Notes: generated by a model from the letters alone, not told the origin. Shown: positions 53,036-62,913, counted from the stretch's first letter. The stretch is DNA of 64,000 bases from Candidatus Heimdallarchaeum endolithica (GCA_021513715.1 CP084167.1:1380571-1444570); one strand, 5' to 3'. Translations and numbers: made by a program.

Positions 53036-53159
53036 TGCTCTATCTATTTTCCCCCATCTAATTTTTTCTCTTTTAATATAAGAAAATTTCTGGTCAATAG
53101 AAACTTTTTTTAGAGGATTTTAGGATTGTAAGTTGATTTGTTTGAAAGAATTAGATATA

Positions 53160-54155
53160 ATGTTTTTTGAAACACTTATTGATATTATACCTAATTTAGT
53201 AGTGATTCTTGATAATAAAGGCGATATTGTTAAATTTAACAAAGAAGCAGAAATAGTTACTGGATATAATGAAAAAGAAGTATTATACAAAAATGTTTTT
53301 GATGTATTTATAGCAAAAGAGGAGCTAGAAGATGTTAAGAATGTTTTTTTTCAGTTAAAAGAAAAAAATTTTCCAAACCGTTTTATAAATTCATGGATCA
53401 CAAAAAATGGAGAAAAAAAACTTATTTCATGGAATAATACTTGTAAAGCTGATGATAAAAATAATGTTAGTTTTATTATTTCAATTGGTACAGATATTAC
53501 TAAAAAGATAAAAGATGCAGAAAAAATCCAAAAAATATATGACAAAATCGAAATAATAAATAAAATTCTTATTCATGATTTACAAAACGCATTATCTGTA
53601 TTGCAAGGATATTTAGATTTGTATGAAGAAACAAAAGATGACTTATATTTTCAGAGTATAAAAAAAATAGTAGAAGAAAATTTTAAAACACTAAAAAGAA
53701 TGGAAACTGCTACACAAAGTGCTGAAGAGTTTAAACAAAAAAAACAGAGATTGACTAAGATTTTTGAAGAAATGGAAGAAAGATATCAATTTTTTTCAGA
53801 CATAGTCCTTCATTTCGATGAAATAATTGATGCAGAAATAAAGGTAGATGATAATTTATATTCAATCTTTGATAATTTATTTATGAATTCAATTATGCAC
53901 GGAAATGCGAAGAACATTTTCATTTCATCTTCAAAAATCAAAGATAAAACAAACATAGTTCTTGAAGATGATAGTAAAATAAGTGATATTGATATACAGA
54001 AAATAATAAAGGATCTTGATTCTTATTCTACAGGAAAATATTCAGGATTAGCATTAGTTGGTAAACTAATGAAAAATCTAAATGGAGAAATCACTGTTTC
54101 AAAAAATGAACAAGGTGGAATTAGAATAATATTATCTTTTCCAGATTTAGATTAA
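53160..54155 (+). CDS. PAS-domain sensor histidine kinase
   Basis: This 331-residue cytoplasmic kinase has a PAS domain at about 1-120 and a linker helix. The phospho-acceptor region is LIHDLQNALSVLQGY with His139. The ATPase domain has the N box FDNLFMNSIMHG, but the G1 box reads DDSKI instead of DxGxG, so ATP binding could be weak. GLALVGKLM stands for G2. No membrane span is present. No response regulator gene is adjacent, so the output is unknown. ATG 53160 is used; a TTG at 53133 would add nine residues. An isolated archaeal kinase of this sort is common. Confidence 0.8.
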   Translation: MFFETLIDIIPNLVVILDNKGDIVKFNKEAEIVTGYNEKEVLYKNVFDVFIAKEELEDVKNVFFQLKEKNFPNRFINSWITKNGEKKLISWNNTCKADDKNNVSFIISIGTDITKKIKDAEKIQKIYDKIEIINKILIHDLQNALSVLQGYLDLYEETKDDLYFQSIKKIVEENFKTLKRMETATQSAEEFKQKKQRLTKIFEEMEERYQFFSDIVLHFDEIIDAEIKVDDNLYSIFDNLFMNSIMHGNAKNIFISSSKIKDKTNIVLEDDSKISDIDIQKIIKDLDSYSTGKYSGLALVGKLMKNLNGEITVSKNEQGGIRIILSFPDLD

Positions 54156-54384
54156 GGTTTGAGATCATTTGTAACTGTGCTTTCTATAAGATTTTCTCCT
54201 ATTGTTACTTATCCCAATAGAAGAACTTTAGGTAGTAATAGAACTTTCTTGTGACTGGTTTGTAACACTTTGTACAAAATTCAGACAATGTTTCACTCAA
54301 CTTTTATTACTAACATAAAACTAGCTGAAAAAGATAAGAATTTAGAAAAGTATTTAGTGTGAGAATAATAGTAATACTAGTAAG

Positions 54385-55179
54385 ATGAAAGCTCTTTCTG
54401 TGCAAAAATTCTTAGAAGATATTGAAAAATTTGGTTTAAGTAAAACTTACATTGATTTGCTCACAAAGAATAAAGAACTCTTTTCGAAAGAAAAAATAAC
54501 TGAAATATTAACTGAAAATCTCAATATTTATACAGATTACACTGTACTACTTGATTTTTTAGAGTATATTTGGTCAAAAGAAAATTCAAGTCCCCTTTTA
54601 CTTTACTATATATCAGGTATAGTTCATCGTTTATTTTATCTAACAAGAGAATATCTCGAAAAAAGAGAGAATCAATTAAAGCAATCAAAAGAGCAGATAT
54701 CAGTTATATTATCTAAATTAAAAAAAGTCAATAATAATGATTCAAACAAAAAAGAGAATGTTAATAGAGATAGAAAAAAGAATAATATCGTAAATATTCA
54801 TTCTGCTAAAGAATTTGTTTTGTTTTTAAAAAACAGTCCTAAATTAGACAATGACTTATTCGAATGTTTAAAAATTGTAGGGAACTTATTTTTTTCCTTT
54901 CTATCTTTTCCCTATCAGCAATTATGTAATGCAAATGATTTATCGTTATATATTTCACGAATTTTTCTGTTATGGAAGTTAAATGCACTCACTGATCAAC
55001 AAATGGTTAAAATTTTTGAATATTTGCGAAACAACAAAAAAGAGGATTTCTCATTAGAGCAACTTACTAATATTCTTTTCTTAGAATTCAAAAACTATCA
55101 ATTTTTACAATTAGGAATAAATAAAGAAATACTTTCTAATATTTGCAGATTCATTCTCTCCAACCCAAAAAGACAATAA
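54385..55179 (+). CDS. Hypothetical helical protein, 264 residues
   Basis: No family is recognised. The protein is predicted mostly helical, with a Lys/Asn-rich middle linker (about 110-135) and no membrane span or Cys cluster. Two similar-sized helical halves flank the linker, which may indicate a bidomain scaffold. Upstream, 54156-54384 is a noncoding 229-bp region with nothing clear but a short AT-rich promoter. Downstream the second MITE copy begins after about 60 bp. Confidence 0.5.
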   Translation: MKALSVQKFLEDIEKFGLSKTYIDLLTKNKELFSKEKITEILTENLNIYTDYTVLLDFLEYIWSKENSSPLLLYYISGIVHRLFYLTREYLEKRENQLKQSKEQISVILSKLKKVNNNDSNKKENVNRDRKKNNIVNIHSAKEFVLFLKNSPKLDNDLFECLKIVGNLFFSFLSFPYQQLCNANDLSLYISRIFLLWKLNALTDQQMVKIFEYLRNNKKEDFSLEQLTNILFLEFKNYQFLQLGINKEILSNICRFILSNPKRQ

Positions 55180-55237
55180 ATATGTAAAGAAATAGAAAAT
55201 GAATGCATCTTCAGTTTTAAACAATTTTTTGTTTTTA

Positions 55238-55349
55238 ATAGTACTTCCGCAATAAGTTGACCGATTTCTATAGGTTAAAATTATAGGCGTTCATACTATC
55301 ATTGACGTGTTCTCAATTCATACTTTTTGAGATAATTCGGAAGTACTAT
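55238..55349. mobile_element. 112-bp MITE, copy 2
   Basis: This is the reverse complement of the element at 3669-3780, with two substitutions in 112 bp. It has the same 12-bp inverted ends and a different 4-bp flanking repeat TTTA (55234-55237 and 55350-55353). Different target repeats show two independent insertions. It sits between a hypothetical gene and a glycosyltransferase gene, 43 bp before the ATG at 55393, so it could affect that promoter. Confidence 0.85.
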
Positions 55350-55392
55350 TTTAATACGAAACGCTTTTAAAAATTCTTGTTTCAATTGACAC

Positions 55393-56562
55393 ATGGAACC
55401 TTCTGTTTTCCTTTCTGTTATAGAAGTTGGGCCGCCCTATGTTGGTTCTCTTGCAGGAACACGTCGATATGCTTACTCTCTAATAAATTCTTTATCGTTA
55501 CAAGGTATTAATATTACAGTAGTTTCTACCAACAAACTTAATAGTAAAGATCCTTTATTAGAAAAACCAAATGTCAAATTTTATTACATAAAACCCCGCA
55601 AAGAAAGGAAGGAAGGATATAGAAAAAATATTCGTTCAATAAAAAGAGAAAGTAGATATTTCTCAAAAAAATCTTTAGAATTCTTTTTGAAATTGCAACA
55701 GCAACAAAAATTTCATTTAATCCATACAATTGATTTTGCTTCTTTATCTTTTATTAAAGCTAAAAAAGAAGATAAAATCATATTACCTATCATTGCTTCA
55801 ATAAGCAATCCAATTATAGCTTATTTCTTAAAAAAGGAGCATATAGAATGCGTAGATCAGGTAATTTACACAAACAACAAATCAAAAGAAAAATCTTTGA
55901 AACTGTTTCCTAATACAGAAAATAGAAGCATAGTCATACCACTATCGATTGATTGTACAAAATTCTCTCAAATACCAAAAATCGAAGATATAGATAAATT
56001 TACTCAAAAATATGATCTACATCGTGATAAAGACATCATTCTTATCCTTGGACCTTTTATTCCCCGAAAAATGCAGAAAGAGCTAATTCCTCTCTTTCCA
56101 AAAATTATTCAAAAAAATTCTAACAGCTACTTCTTATTCTGTGGAGAAGGACCAACTCTCACATCAATTAAAGAAAAGATCATTAGCTACCGTTTAGAAG
56201 ACTATTTAAGCTTTACTGGTTATGTAAGTGAAGAGGAACTATATATAGCATATTATATTAGCTCAGTTTTGATTTACCCTGCTGAAAGTGGGAGTTTTGG
56301 TACACCAATAATTGAGGCTTTAGCTTCAGGATTACCAGTAATTGCAGCAGATAAACCACCAATGAATGAAATAGTTAGTAAAGAATACTTGTATTCAATA
56401 GAAAATAAGGAACAAATAGTTGATATTGTAGTTTCTACTATTGAAAAAAGAAAAAAAGAAGATATTAGTACATTTGATTTACAAAAAGATGCTATTAAGG
56501 AACATCATCACTCTCTAGTGGGCAAAAAGATTCTAAAGCTTTATGAGAAAGTAATTGAATAA
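55393..56562 (+). CDS. GT4-type glycosyltransferase
   Basis: This 389-residue GT-B glycosyltransferase carries the C-terminal Glycos_transf_1 pattern. LILGPFIPRKMQKEL opens the nucleotide-binding domain. FCGEGPTLTSI and ESGSFGTPIIEALASGLPVIAAD (E-x7-E nucleotide-sugar motif region) follow. The N-terminal half has a VGPPYVGSLAGTRRYAYS loop typical of GT4 family acceptors. It may act in surface glycan or glycolipid synthesis; sugar and acceptor are unknown. It sits just after MITE copy 2, so its promoter may be partly supplied by the element's right end. Confidence 0.88.
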   Translation: MEPSVFLSVIEVGPPYVGSLAGTRRYAYSLINSLSLQGINITVVSTNKLNSKDPLLEKPNVKFYYIKPRKERKEGYRKNIRSIKRESRYFSKKSLEFFLKLQQQQKFHLIHTIDFASLSFIKAKKEDKIILPIIASISNPIIAYFLKKEHIECVDQVIYTNNKSKEKSLKLFPNTENRSIVIPLSIDCTKFSQIPKIEDIDKFTQKYDLHRDKDIILILGPFIPRKMQKELIPLFPKIIQKNSNSYFLFCGEGPTLTSIKEKIISYRLEDYLSFTGYVSEEELYIAYYISSVLIYPAESGSFGTPIIEALASGLPVIAADKPPMNEIVSKEYLYSIENKEQIVDIVVSTIEKRKKEDISTFDLQKDAIKEHHHSLVGKKILKLYEKVIE

Positions 56563-56675
56563 AAGAACAAACATTTTTCTTAAAACTATTTCTCAATGCC
56601 TAATAGATTTAATTTTTTACAATAAAGATATGGAGATAGGTTTAAATAATTGTCTTGTCATAAGATAAATGTATC

Positions 56676-57275
56676 ATGTCAACAAAATATTTCTGTCCCA
56701 ACTGTGGTGCAGCAGTCACCCCAGAAGATAAATTTTGTCAGAATTGTGGAACAAAACTAGAGGGAGGAACTGCACAAGGAGTTTCTGCTCCAGCTTACCA
56801 AGCACCTGTCTCACAATCTGGCCCAGTAACACCTACCCCCACTTATCAACCATCCCAACCTTATCAACCCTATCAACCATATGTAGACAGCCAGAGGATA
56901 CAACAAGTTAGTACTGTTGATCCTTCCCAATATATGAGGATAAAAGCATCTTTAGGTAATAGGTGTGTAGCCTACTTAATTGATTCCATAATTTGGACTT
57001 TGATTTCTAGTTTTAGCGGAGGACTTGGTATTTGTGCCGTACCATTCAAAGACTCTATTCCTGAAGAAGGAAAATCATTTGGAAAACAAGCAATGCATAT
57101 ACGCGTAGTAGATTATAATACAGGAAGACCAATGACAGTAGGTCAAGGTTTTGTAAGAAATTGTTTGGGCTATTTAGTAACTTTAGGACTTGATTTCTTC
57201 ATCCCTATCTGTACAAGTGATGGTAGAAGAGTTGGAGATTACCTAGCAGGAACAATAGTAATAGAGGATATGTAA
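56676..57275 (+). CDS. Zinc-ribbon and RDD-domain membrane protein
   Basis: This is a 199-residue protein. An N-terminal double zinc ribbon (CPNCGAAV...CQNCGTKL) is followed by a low-complexity linker rich in P, Q, Y and T (residues 35-80). An RDD domain from 95 to 198 has NRCVAYLIDSIIW, GKQAMHIRVVDYNTG and VRNCLGYL. RDD proteins are small membrane proteins of unclear transport role; here the domain is shorter than usual. TATA TTTAAATAA at 56641-56649 places the start at the ATG, so it is leaderless. It is followed by a TPR gene. Confidence 0.8.
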   Translation: MSTKYFCPNCGAAVTPEDKFCQNCGTKLEGGTAQGVSAPAYQAPVSQSGPVTPTPTYQPSQPYQPYQPYVDSQRIQQVSTVDPSQYMRIKASLGNRCVAYLIDSIIWTLISSFSGGLGICAVPFKDSIPEEGKSFGKQAMHIRVVDYNTGRPMTVGQGFVRNCLGYLVTLGLDFFIPICTSDGRRVGDYLAGTIVIEDM

Positions 57276-57302
57276 TCTTTTCAATTTTTTTGGTTGCTTC
57301 CA

Positions 57303-59390
57303 ATGGTTGATTACAATTTAAAGCAAATAAAAGAATTATACAAAAAGAGGTCGTTTAGTGTAGCTTTGTCTATCATCCAAGAAAAACTTTCTGAAGCTGA
57401 TGATAGCCAAAATATGTGGGAGTATTACTTCTACTTAGCACAAGTTCAATATATGCTTGGAAGAAACAAAGATGCTTTAAAATCCATACAAAAAACGTTA
57501 CTACTTATTAAAGAAAACCAAATTGAAATCAAGAATATGATAGAGATTCAGATTGCGAATGGTAAGATTTTACGAAGAAATAACAAACTTCAGGAAGCAA
57601 AGCAGATCTATTTAGATTTACTGAAAAAAGATGAGAAATATATTGATAAAGAAGAAAAAATCAAAATATATCATAATTTAGCTAATGTTTATTTAGAATT
57701 AAAAGAATACAAAGAGACAGAAAGGTTACTAGAAAAAGCTCTATCACTTTCCAAAGAATTAGGAAAAGAAGAAAAAATAGCTACAGTCTATTCAAGTTTA
57801 GCAGCTCTAAAATATCTATTAGGTGATGTGGATAGAGCTTTACATTATTACTCAAAAAGTTTAGAAATCAGAGAAAAACTTCAAGACAAACAAGGAAAAG
57901 CAACATTATATTTTAACATTGGAACAATATACTCCAACATACAAGATAGAGAAAATGCAGAAAAATACCTTTTAAAAGCTATAAATTTATTCAAGACTGT
58001 CAATAATCAAAGAGGTGAAATTATAACTAAAGAAACACTTGCGATTATGTATTATAATTTAGGAGAGATAAAAGAAACTATTAAATGGTTAGATCATCTT
58101 ATTGAACTTCCAGAATATAATCTTAAACAACTTCCTAAAGCAGTTATTCTCATTGATTGCCTAATGAAACAAAATAATCTTCAGCTATTAGAAATTATTC
58201 TATCAAAATCATTGATCACAATAAACAAAGCAGACAAAAATCAAATAGAAAAATATTGGAAAGAAGTCTTTCAAATTAAGTACATCTATTGTACTCTTAT
58301 TTTAGATAAAAAAGACCATAAAAAAGCATTAGAGATATTAGATGAACTCAAAAAAGAAGAAAATGTAAGAAATAACTGGAATAATGTTATTTTAGTTAGT
58401 TTAGAAAAAGCTCGCATATATGAAAATTTGTTAGAGTTTGAACATACAATCAACGAATTAGAAATTGTAGAAGAAATAGGAAAAAAACAAAAGAGAGATA
58501 TTAAACTTGTTCTAATAAAAGAAAGCCAGATATATTTTATATTGGGAAAATACAAAAAAGCCCAAAGAAAACTCGAGAGTTTAAAAGAATTGATTGAAAA
58601 TAAACACAAATATGTCATTGAAACAATTATTCGTTCATTGAAAATTGCTTTAAGACAAAAAGTTCCAGATTCTACTAAATTATTAGAAATGGATAACAAA
58701 AATATTGATTATGAATTGGTTTTCTTACAAAATATACTGGTTCAAATTCAAAAAAACAGTTTACAAATTAAGAAAATAGACAAATTATGTAAAAAAATAG
58801 GAATATGTAGCGAAAGATTGACTTTTTCTAACTATCTTTTGGTTCATAAATTGTTAACAAACGAAGAGTTAGATAGAGAACTTTATCTGGAAAGCAATTC
58901 AAGGTTAGAACAAATTTACAGGAGAGTTATTGAAAATCAGATACTTCCTGAAGAATTCAGAGAACACTTTGAAAATTTATTTCAGAAAGGTTCGTGGAAC
59001 TATAAAGAAAAAAGTAGAATTCTCGATATTTTATGCATAGGAGTTTTAAATGATTTAATATCAAAAAATGTCATTACTCAACTTTCTTGGAAAAAAGAAG
59101 AAATAGAAATTAATGAAAGTTTATTAAATATAAAGAAAATATTGTATACCAAAATCATTGAAGCACATTCACTTTCTGATTTCCAGTTAGAAAATAGAGA
59201 AACAGGAGTATTTTTACTAAAAGAATCCCAACTATTTGTTAAACAGTTGATTTATACGATAACAGATTTTATAAAAAGTAATTATTCAAATTTGACAAGA
59301 GAACAAATTCAAACATATTTGTTTATAGTTGTAAAAGTAACTATAGGAACAATTGAACAGTTATTTTTAGTTGATTTTAATGAAAGATAG
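57303..59390 (+). CDS. TPR-repeat protein
   Basis: This 695-residue soluble protein has tetratricopeptide repeats in residues about 25-280 (YFYLAQVQYMLGRNKDAL, ANVYLELKEYKETERLLEKAL, YSSLAALKYLLGDVDRALHYYSKSLEI and so on). An all-helical, Lys/Glu-rich second half follows. TPRs mediate protein-protein assembly, and the partner is unknown. ATG 57303 follows a TTG at 57294, and no strong ribosome binding site is seen. Its 3' end overlaps the next gene by 11 bp, so the two are translationally coupled. Confidence 0.75.
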   Translation: MVDYNLKQIKELYKKRSFSVALSIIQEKLSEADDSQNMWEYYFYLAQVQYMLGRNKDALKSIQKTLLLIKENQIEIKNMIEIQIANGKILRRNNKLQEAKQIYLDLLKKDEKYIDKEEKIKIYHNLANVYLELKEYKETERLLEKALSLSKELGKEEKIATVYSSLAALKYLLGDVDRALHYYSKSLEIREKLQDKQGKATLYFNIGTIYSNIQDRENAEKYLLKAINLFKTVNNQRGEIITKETLAIMYYNLGEIKETIKWLDHLIELPEYNLKQLPKAVILIDCLMKQNNLQLLEIILSKSLITINKADKNQIEKYWKEVFQIKYIYCTLILDKKDHKKALEILDELKKEENVRNNWNNVILVSLEKARIYENLLEFEHTINELEIVEEIGKKQKRDIKLVLIKESQIYFILGKYKKAQRKLESLKELIENKHKYVIETIIRSLKIALRQKVPDSTKLLEMDNKNIDYELVFLQNILVQIQKNSLQIKKIDKLCKKIGICSERLTFSNYLLVHKLLTNEELDRELYLESNSRLEQIYRRVIENQILPEEFREHFENLFQKGSWNYKEKSRILDILCIGVLNDLISKNVITQLSWKKEEIEINESLLNIKKILYTKIIEAHSLSDFQLENRETGVFLLKESQLFVKQLIYTITDFIKSNYSNLTREQIQTYLFIVVKVTIGTIEQLFLVDFNER

Positions 59391-59961
59391 TGAAAAAAAA
59401 GCTAGATGGATGCTTTACCCTTATCGTCTTGCTCATCACCCAATATGTGAGAAATATAAAGATCATGTGTATACTATAAAAGGAATAAAAGTTTGTAGAG
59501 GATGCTTTAACCTCTATCTAGGTCAGATAACTGGATTAGTTTTAGCTTTTATTTTAAGCTTCATTTTAGATGTAGAATTTTGGATACCTTTCACTTTAAC
59601 TTTTATCCTCTATTCTTTTACATTACTTAATCTAAAGTTTGAAATTCCCAGAATAATAAAAGATTTTTTTAGATTCTTATTAGGAATAGCTGTAATAATG
59701 TCTTATTTAACAATAATACTTGCAATATTCGAGTTAATTGCAGGAATAAATATTCTTGCTATAATCTCTCTTTTCTTAATTGTATTGACACATTTTTTGT
59801 CAAGAACACTTTTAGTAAAATGGAGAAATAATCAAAATAGAAAAATCTGTCTCAATTGCGAACAATACCATTTACCTAGATGTGATGGAATGAAATTAGC
59901 TTATGATCGGATGATTTCTCTTAAAGTTTCAGAATTGGGAGATGCCTTTAGTGATGATTGA
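59380..59961 (+). CDS. DUF2085 membrane protein
   Basis: This is a 193-residue polytopic protein. The N-terminal HHPICEKY...VCRGCFNLYLGQ matches DUF2085, whose HxxC and CxxC residues probably bind a metal. Three to four spans follow. A second Cys pair is near the C-terminus (CLNCEQYHLPRC). The overlap with the TPR gene indicates one transcript. Function is not known; a membrane complex with the TPR protein is only a possibility. Confidence 0.7.
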   Translation: MKDSEKKARWMLYPYRLAHHPICEKYKDHVYTIKGIKVCRGCFNLYLGQITGLVLAFILSFILDVEFWIPFTLTFILYSFTLLNLKFEIPRIIKDFFRFLLGIAVIMSYLTIILAIFELIAGINILAIISLFLIVLTHFLSRTLLVKWRNNQNRKICLNCEQYHLPRCDGMKLAYDRMISLKVSELGDAFSDD

Positions 59962-60018
59962 TATTCTTTTCTTGCAAAAAAGTTTTAAAAAAAAATTAAA
60001 GCCTTACTTGAATACTAA

Positions 60019-61590
60019 ATGGCAATAAACACATTAACACTAAACATTTTAGGATTGGTTATTTTATTTATTTTCGTTTTTTCTGTTCTAGCTACAGCAG
60101 AAATATTGAAACGAAAACATCTTTTAGGAGGAAAAACATCAAGAAAGCTAATTCATATTTTAGTTGGCAACGTTGTTATTGTTTTTCCATTTATTTTTTC
60201 AAAATTATGGTTTGCTTTAGTTGGACCTTTGTTTTTTGTATTATTTACTTACTTAACTTGCCCTGGAAGCCCTATTAAAAAAATCAGGTTGAAAAGCGTT
60301 GAAGAAGGACACACTTATGGTACAGTTTTTTATGCCATATCTTTAACTGTTCTTGTAATTTTATTTTTTGAACCAGAGCACTTCAGCCAAAAAAATGTAA
60401 TAATTTTTGCTTCTTTTCTTCCTCTAGTATGGGGGGATGGAATTAGTGCTGTTGTTGGTTTAAAGTATGGTAAAAAAGGGGAATTTAAGATATTTCAAGA
60501 CAAAAAATCACTAATTGGAAGTTGGTCTCTGACTATTTCTTCTTTAGTTGTAGTTACCATTATATTGACCTTTTTCAAAATTAATTTCTTTGTTTCTCTC
60601 TATATTGGATTACTTGTATCTTTTATCTCAACTATAATTGAGGTTGTTTCACCAAAAGGGTTGGATAATATCACTATACCATTAGTAAATGCTCTGGTTC
60701 TCTATTTAATGTTTAAATCGTTAAATGAAAATTATAATAGATTAGAAGAAAGGATATCAAAAACTATAATCCTTGTCGCATTATGTTTGTCTTTTGTCAT
60801 AGCTGTGACAAGCATTTTAGTCAAAGCTTTAACTTGGGATGGAGCTCTAGCTGGATTCTTTTTTGGGATTGCCATTTTTGGATTAGGAGGGTGGAGTTGG
60901 GGAGCTATGTATTTTGCCTTTTTTTTGATTGGAAGTTTGACCACTTTCTTCAAGAAAAAGGAAAAAAGGGAAGTAATCAACGAATTTGAAAAGGGGTCTA
61001 CTGCGAGAGATAGTTTACAAGCTTCTGTAAATAGTATTATTCCAGTAATCGCAGCTTTATTAAACATCCTCTTTCCATCAAACCTTTTCACTGTTATTAC
61101 AGCAGGAGCTTTAGCAACAAGTCTGAGCGATACTTTATCTACAGAAATAGGATCCTTATCTAAAAAGAATCCGAGAGAAGCAATAAAACCATGGAAAGAA
61201 GCAATAAAAGGCGATCCTGGAGCAGTATCAGTATTAGGCACACTAGCTTCAGTATTAGGTTCAGGAATAATAGCTTTTACGGGGTGGTTAGCTAGTTTGT
61301 TTGAAAAAACTTCTTTGTTTCATAATAATTCATTGTTATTAATTTTATTAATTACATTGAGCGGGTTTATAGGAGCTTACTTTGATAGTATTTTTGCTGA
61401 AACAATACAACGCTTAAATAGATGTGTAATCTGCGGTAAAATAACAGAAAAGACTTATCATTGTGAAACAAAAACTGAACATTTTAGGGGCATTAAATTC
61501 ATAAAAAATGATTTAGTAAACCTATTAAGCATTGCAGTAGGTTCAATTTGCGCTATTATCTTTGTATTCCTTTTTGGGCTATTGTATTAA
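60019..61590 (+). CDS. Fused prenol kinase (VTE5-like) and prenyl-phosphate kinase (VTE6/DUF92-like)
   Basis: This 523-residue polytopic membrane protein combines two families. Residues 1-235 resemble the CTP-dependent polyprenol/phytol kinases (SEC59/VTE5), with RKLIHILVGN, PLVWGDGISAVVG, KKSLIGSW and TIIEVVSPKGLD. Residues 245-523 match DUF92, the VTE6-like prenyl-phosphate kinase. That half has ITAGALATSLSDTLSTEIG, NPREAIKPWKEAIKGDPGAVSVLGT, and the C-terminal CVICG..YHCE zinc-like pair. Fusion of both steps in one chain suggests salvage of a C20 prenol such as geranylgeraniol to the diphosphate for archaeal lipids. Its 3' end overlaps the convergent pgk by 35 bp. Confidence 0.85.
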   Translation: MAINTLTLNILGLVILFIFVFSVLATAEILKRKHLLGGKTSRKLIHILVGNVVIVFPFIFSKLWFALVGPLFFVLFTYLTCPGSPIKKIRLKSVEEGHTYGTVFYAISLTVLVILFFEPEHFSQKNVIIFASFLPLVWGDGISAVVGLKYGKKGEFKIFQDKKSLIGSWSLTISSLVVVTIILTFFKINFFVSLYIGLLVSFISTIIEVVSPKGLDNITIPLVNALVLYLMFKSLNENYNRLEERISKTIILVALCLSFVIAVTSILVKALTWDGALAGFFFGIAIFGLGGWSWGAMYFAFFLIGSLTTFFKKKEKREVINEFEKGSTARDSLQASVNSIIPVIAALLNILFPSNLFTVITAGALATSLSDTLSTEIGSLSKKNPREAIKPWKEAIKGDPGAVSVLGTLASVLGSGIIAFTGWLASLFEKTSLFHNNSLLLILLITLSGFIGAYFDSIFAETIQRLNRCVICGKITEKTYHCETKTEHFRGIKFIKNDLVNLLSIAVGSICAIIFVFLFGLLY

Positions 61591-62863
61591 CAATGGTAAA
61601 TTCAACTTCCTCCTTATCTGACAAACATTCAATACCAGGCAGTAGTTCACCCTTCATTAAAGCTAGACTTGCACCTCCACCAGTGGATATAAAACTGATA
61701 TTATCTTGAAAACCAAATTTCTCAAAAGCTGCAGCAGAGTCTCCACCACATATGATAGAATAAATTTTATTTTCTATTAAAAATCTTGCAATTTCTTTTG
61801 TTCCGTTTTCAAAGTCTTCTTTTTCAAAAACTCCAAGAGGTCCTTGCCATATTACTTGTTTTGAGTCCTTGAGCACATCCTTAAATAGTTTAATTGTTTC
61901 ACTGCCTATATCTACACCCATATGATTTTCTTGTATTGTTGTAATGGGTACTTCTTCAACATGTGTTGGGTCATCTAACTCATCACAAACCACAACATCA
62001 ACAGGCAAATAGATCTTTGTCCCATTTAAATTCGATTCGTGTAAATAACTTCTTACATCATCTAATTTTGACACATCTATTACTGATTTGCCTACATTAT
62101 ATCCTTTAGCAGAGAGAAAAGTATAAGCCATTCCTCCGCCAATTATTATATTATCTGCAACACCAATCAAGTATTTTATTACATCAAGTTTGTCTTTTAC
62201 CTTTTTTCCACCTAGAATTACAGTAAACGGACGTCTTGGATTACTTAAAGCTTGGCTGAAAAATTTTAGCTCTTTCTCTACTAAAAAACCATATCCAGAT
62301 TCTTTAAAATATTCTGTAACACCATAGGTTGAAGCATGCTTTCGATGAGATGTAGCAAAAGCATCATTAATATATATATCAGCTAATTTTGCTAATTGCC
62401 TAGCAAATTCAGGATCATTAGCTTTTTCACCAGGATGAAAACGAGGATTTTCTAACAACAATATTTCTCCTGGATTAAGTTTTTTCACCATTTGTTCAAC
62501 TTCTGGGCCAATACAATCCTTAGCCCTATAAACAGTTGTAAGTGGAAAAAACTCTTTTAATCTTTTATACACTGGAAGTAAATTAAAACGCTCATCTTTC
62601 TTTCCCCCTGGCCTCCCCAAATGTGATATTACTACTATCTTACAGTTTTCATTGTGAAGATAGAAAAGTGTTGGTAATGTAAATCTAATTCTTCTTGCGT
62701 CTGTTATCTGTCTATAATCATTTAATGGTACATTGAAATCGACCCTTACTAAAACAGTCTTATTTCGCAGATCTATATCAGTTATGGATTTTTTCTGTTT
62801 AAATTTTAGGATATTCTGCATTTTTTCTAGTGTTTCATCATCTAAATGCTTGTTATAGTTCAT
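61556..62863 (-). CDS. pgk: Phosphoglycerate kinase
   Basis: This is a 435-residue PGK. Substrate and nucleotide motifs are visible: VRVDFNVPLND near 51, DARRIRFTLPT, SHLGRPGG, and GGDSAAAFEKFG with STGGGASLALMKGE near 385. It catalyses 1,3-bisphosphoglycerate to 3-phosphoglycerate, reversibly, in glycolysis or gluconeogenesis. An N-terminal extension of about 35 residues (MNYNKHLDDETLEKM...) is unusual, and a start at a later Met is possible. A 9-bp palindrome sits 30 bp upstream. The 3' end overlaps the convergent fused kinase gene. Confidence 0.93.
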   Translation of the reverse strand: MNYNKHLDDETLEKMQNILKFKQKKSITDIDLRNKTVLVRVDFNVPLNDYRQITDARRIRFTLPTLFYLHNENCKIVVISHLGRPGGKKDERFNLLPVYKRLKEFFPLTTVYRAKDCIGPEVEQMVKKLNPGEILLLENPRFHPGEKANDPEFARQLAKLADIYINDAFATSHRKHASTYGVTEYFKESGYGFLVEKELKFFSQALSNPRRPFTVILGGKKVKDKLDVIKYLIGVADNIIIGGGMAYTFLSAKGYNVGKSVIDVSKLDDVRSYLHESNLNGTKIYLPVDVVVCDELDDPTHVEEVPITTIQENHMGVDIGSETIKLFKDVLKDSKQVIWQGPLGVFEKEDFENGTKEIARFLIENKIYSIICGGDSAAAFEKFGFQDNISFISTGGGASLALMKGELLPGIECLSDKEEVEFTIVNTIAQKGIQR

Positions 62864-62892
62864 TCAGTTAACCCCAATGTTACTAATAAGCG

Positions 62893-62913
62893 ATACGTAT
62901 TTTCAATACGTAT
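62893..62913. promoter_or_regulatory. Operator-like palindrome upstream of pgk
   Basis: ATACGTATT-TTC-AATACGTAT, a perfect 9-bp inverted repeat. It begins 30 bp upstream of the pgk ATG at 62863 (minus strand), near the transcription start predicted from a TATA-like stretch at about 62941-62949. A repressor bound here would block pgk. Confidence 0.5.

Noticed and set aside
54156..54384. Possible small RNA or gene between the kinase and the 264-residue protein
   Set aside because: No good ORF, hairpin or promoter pair stood out.
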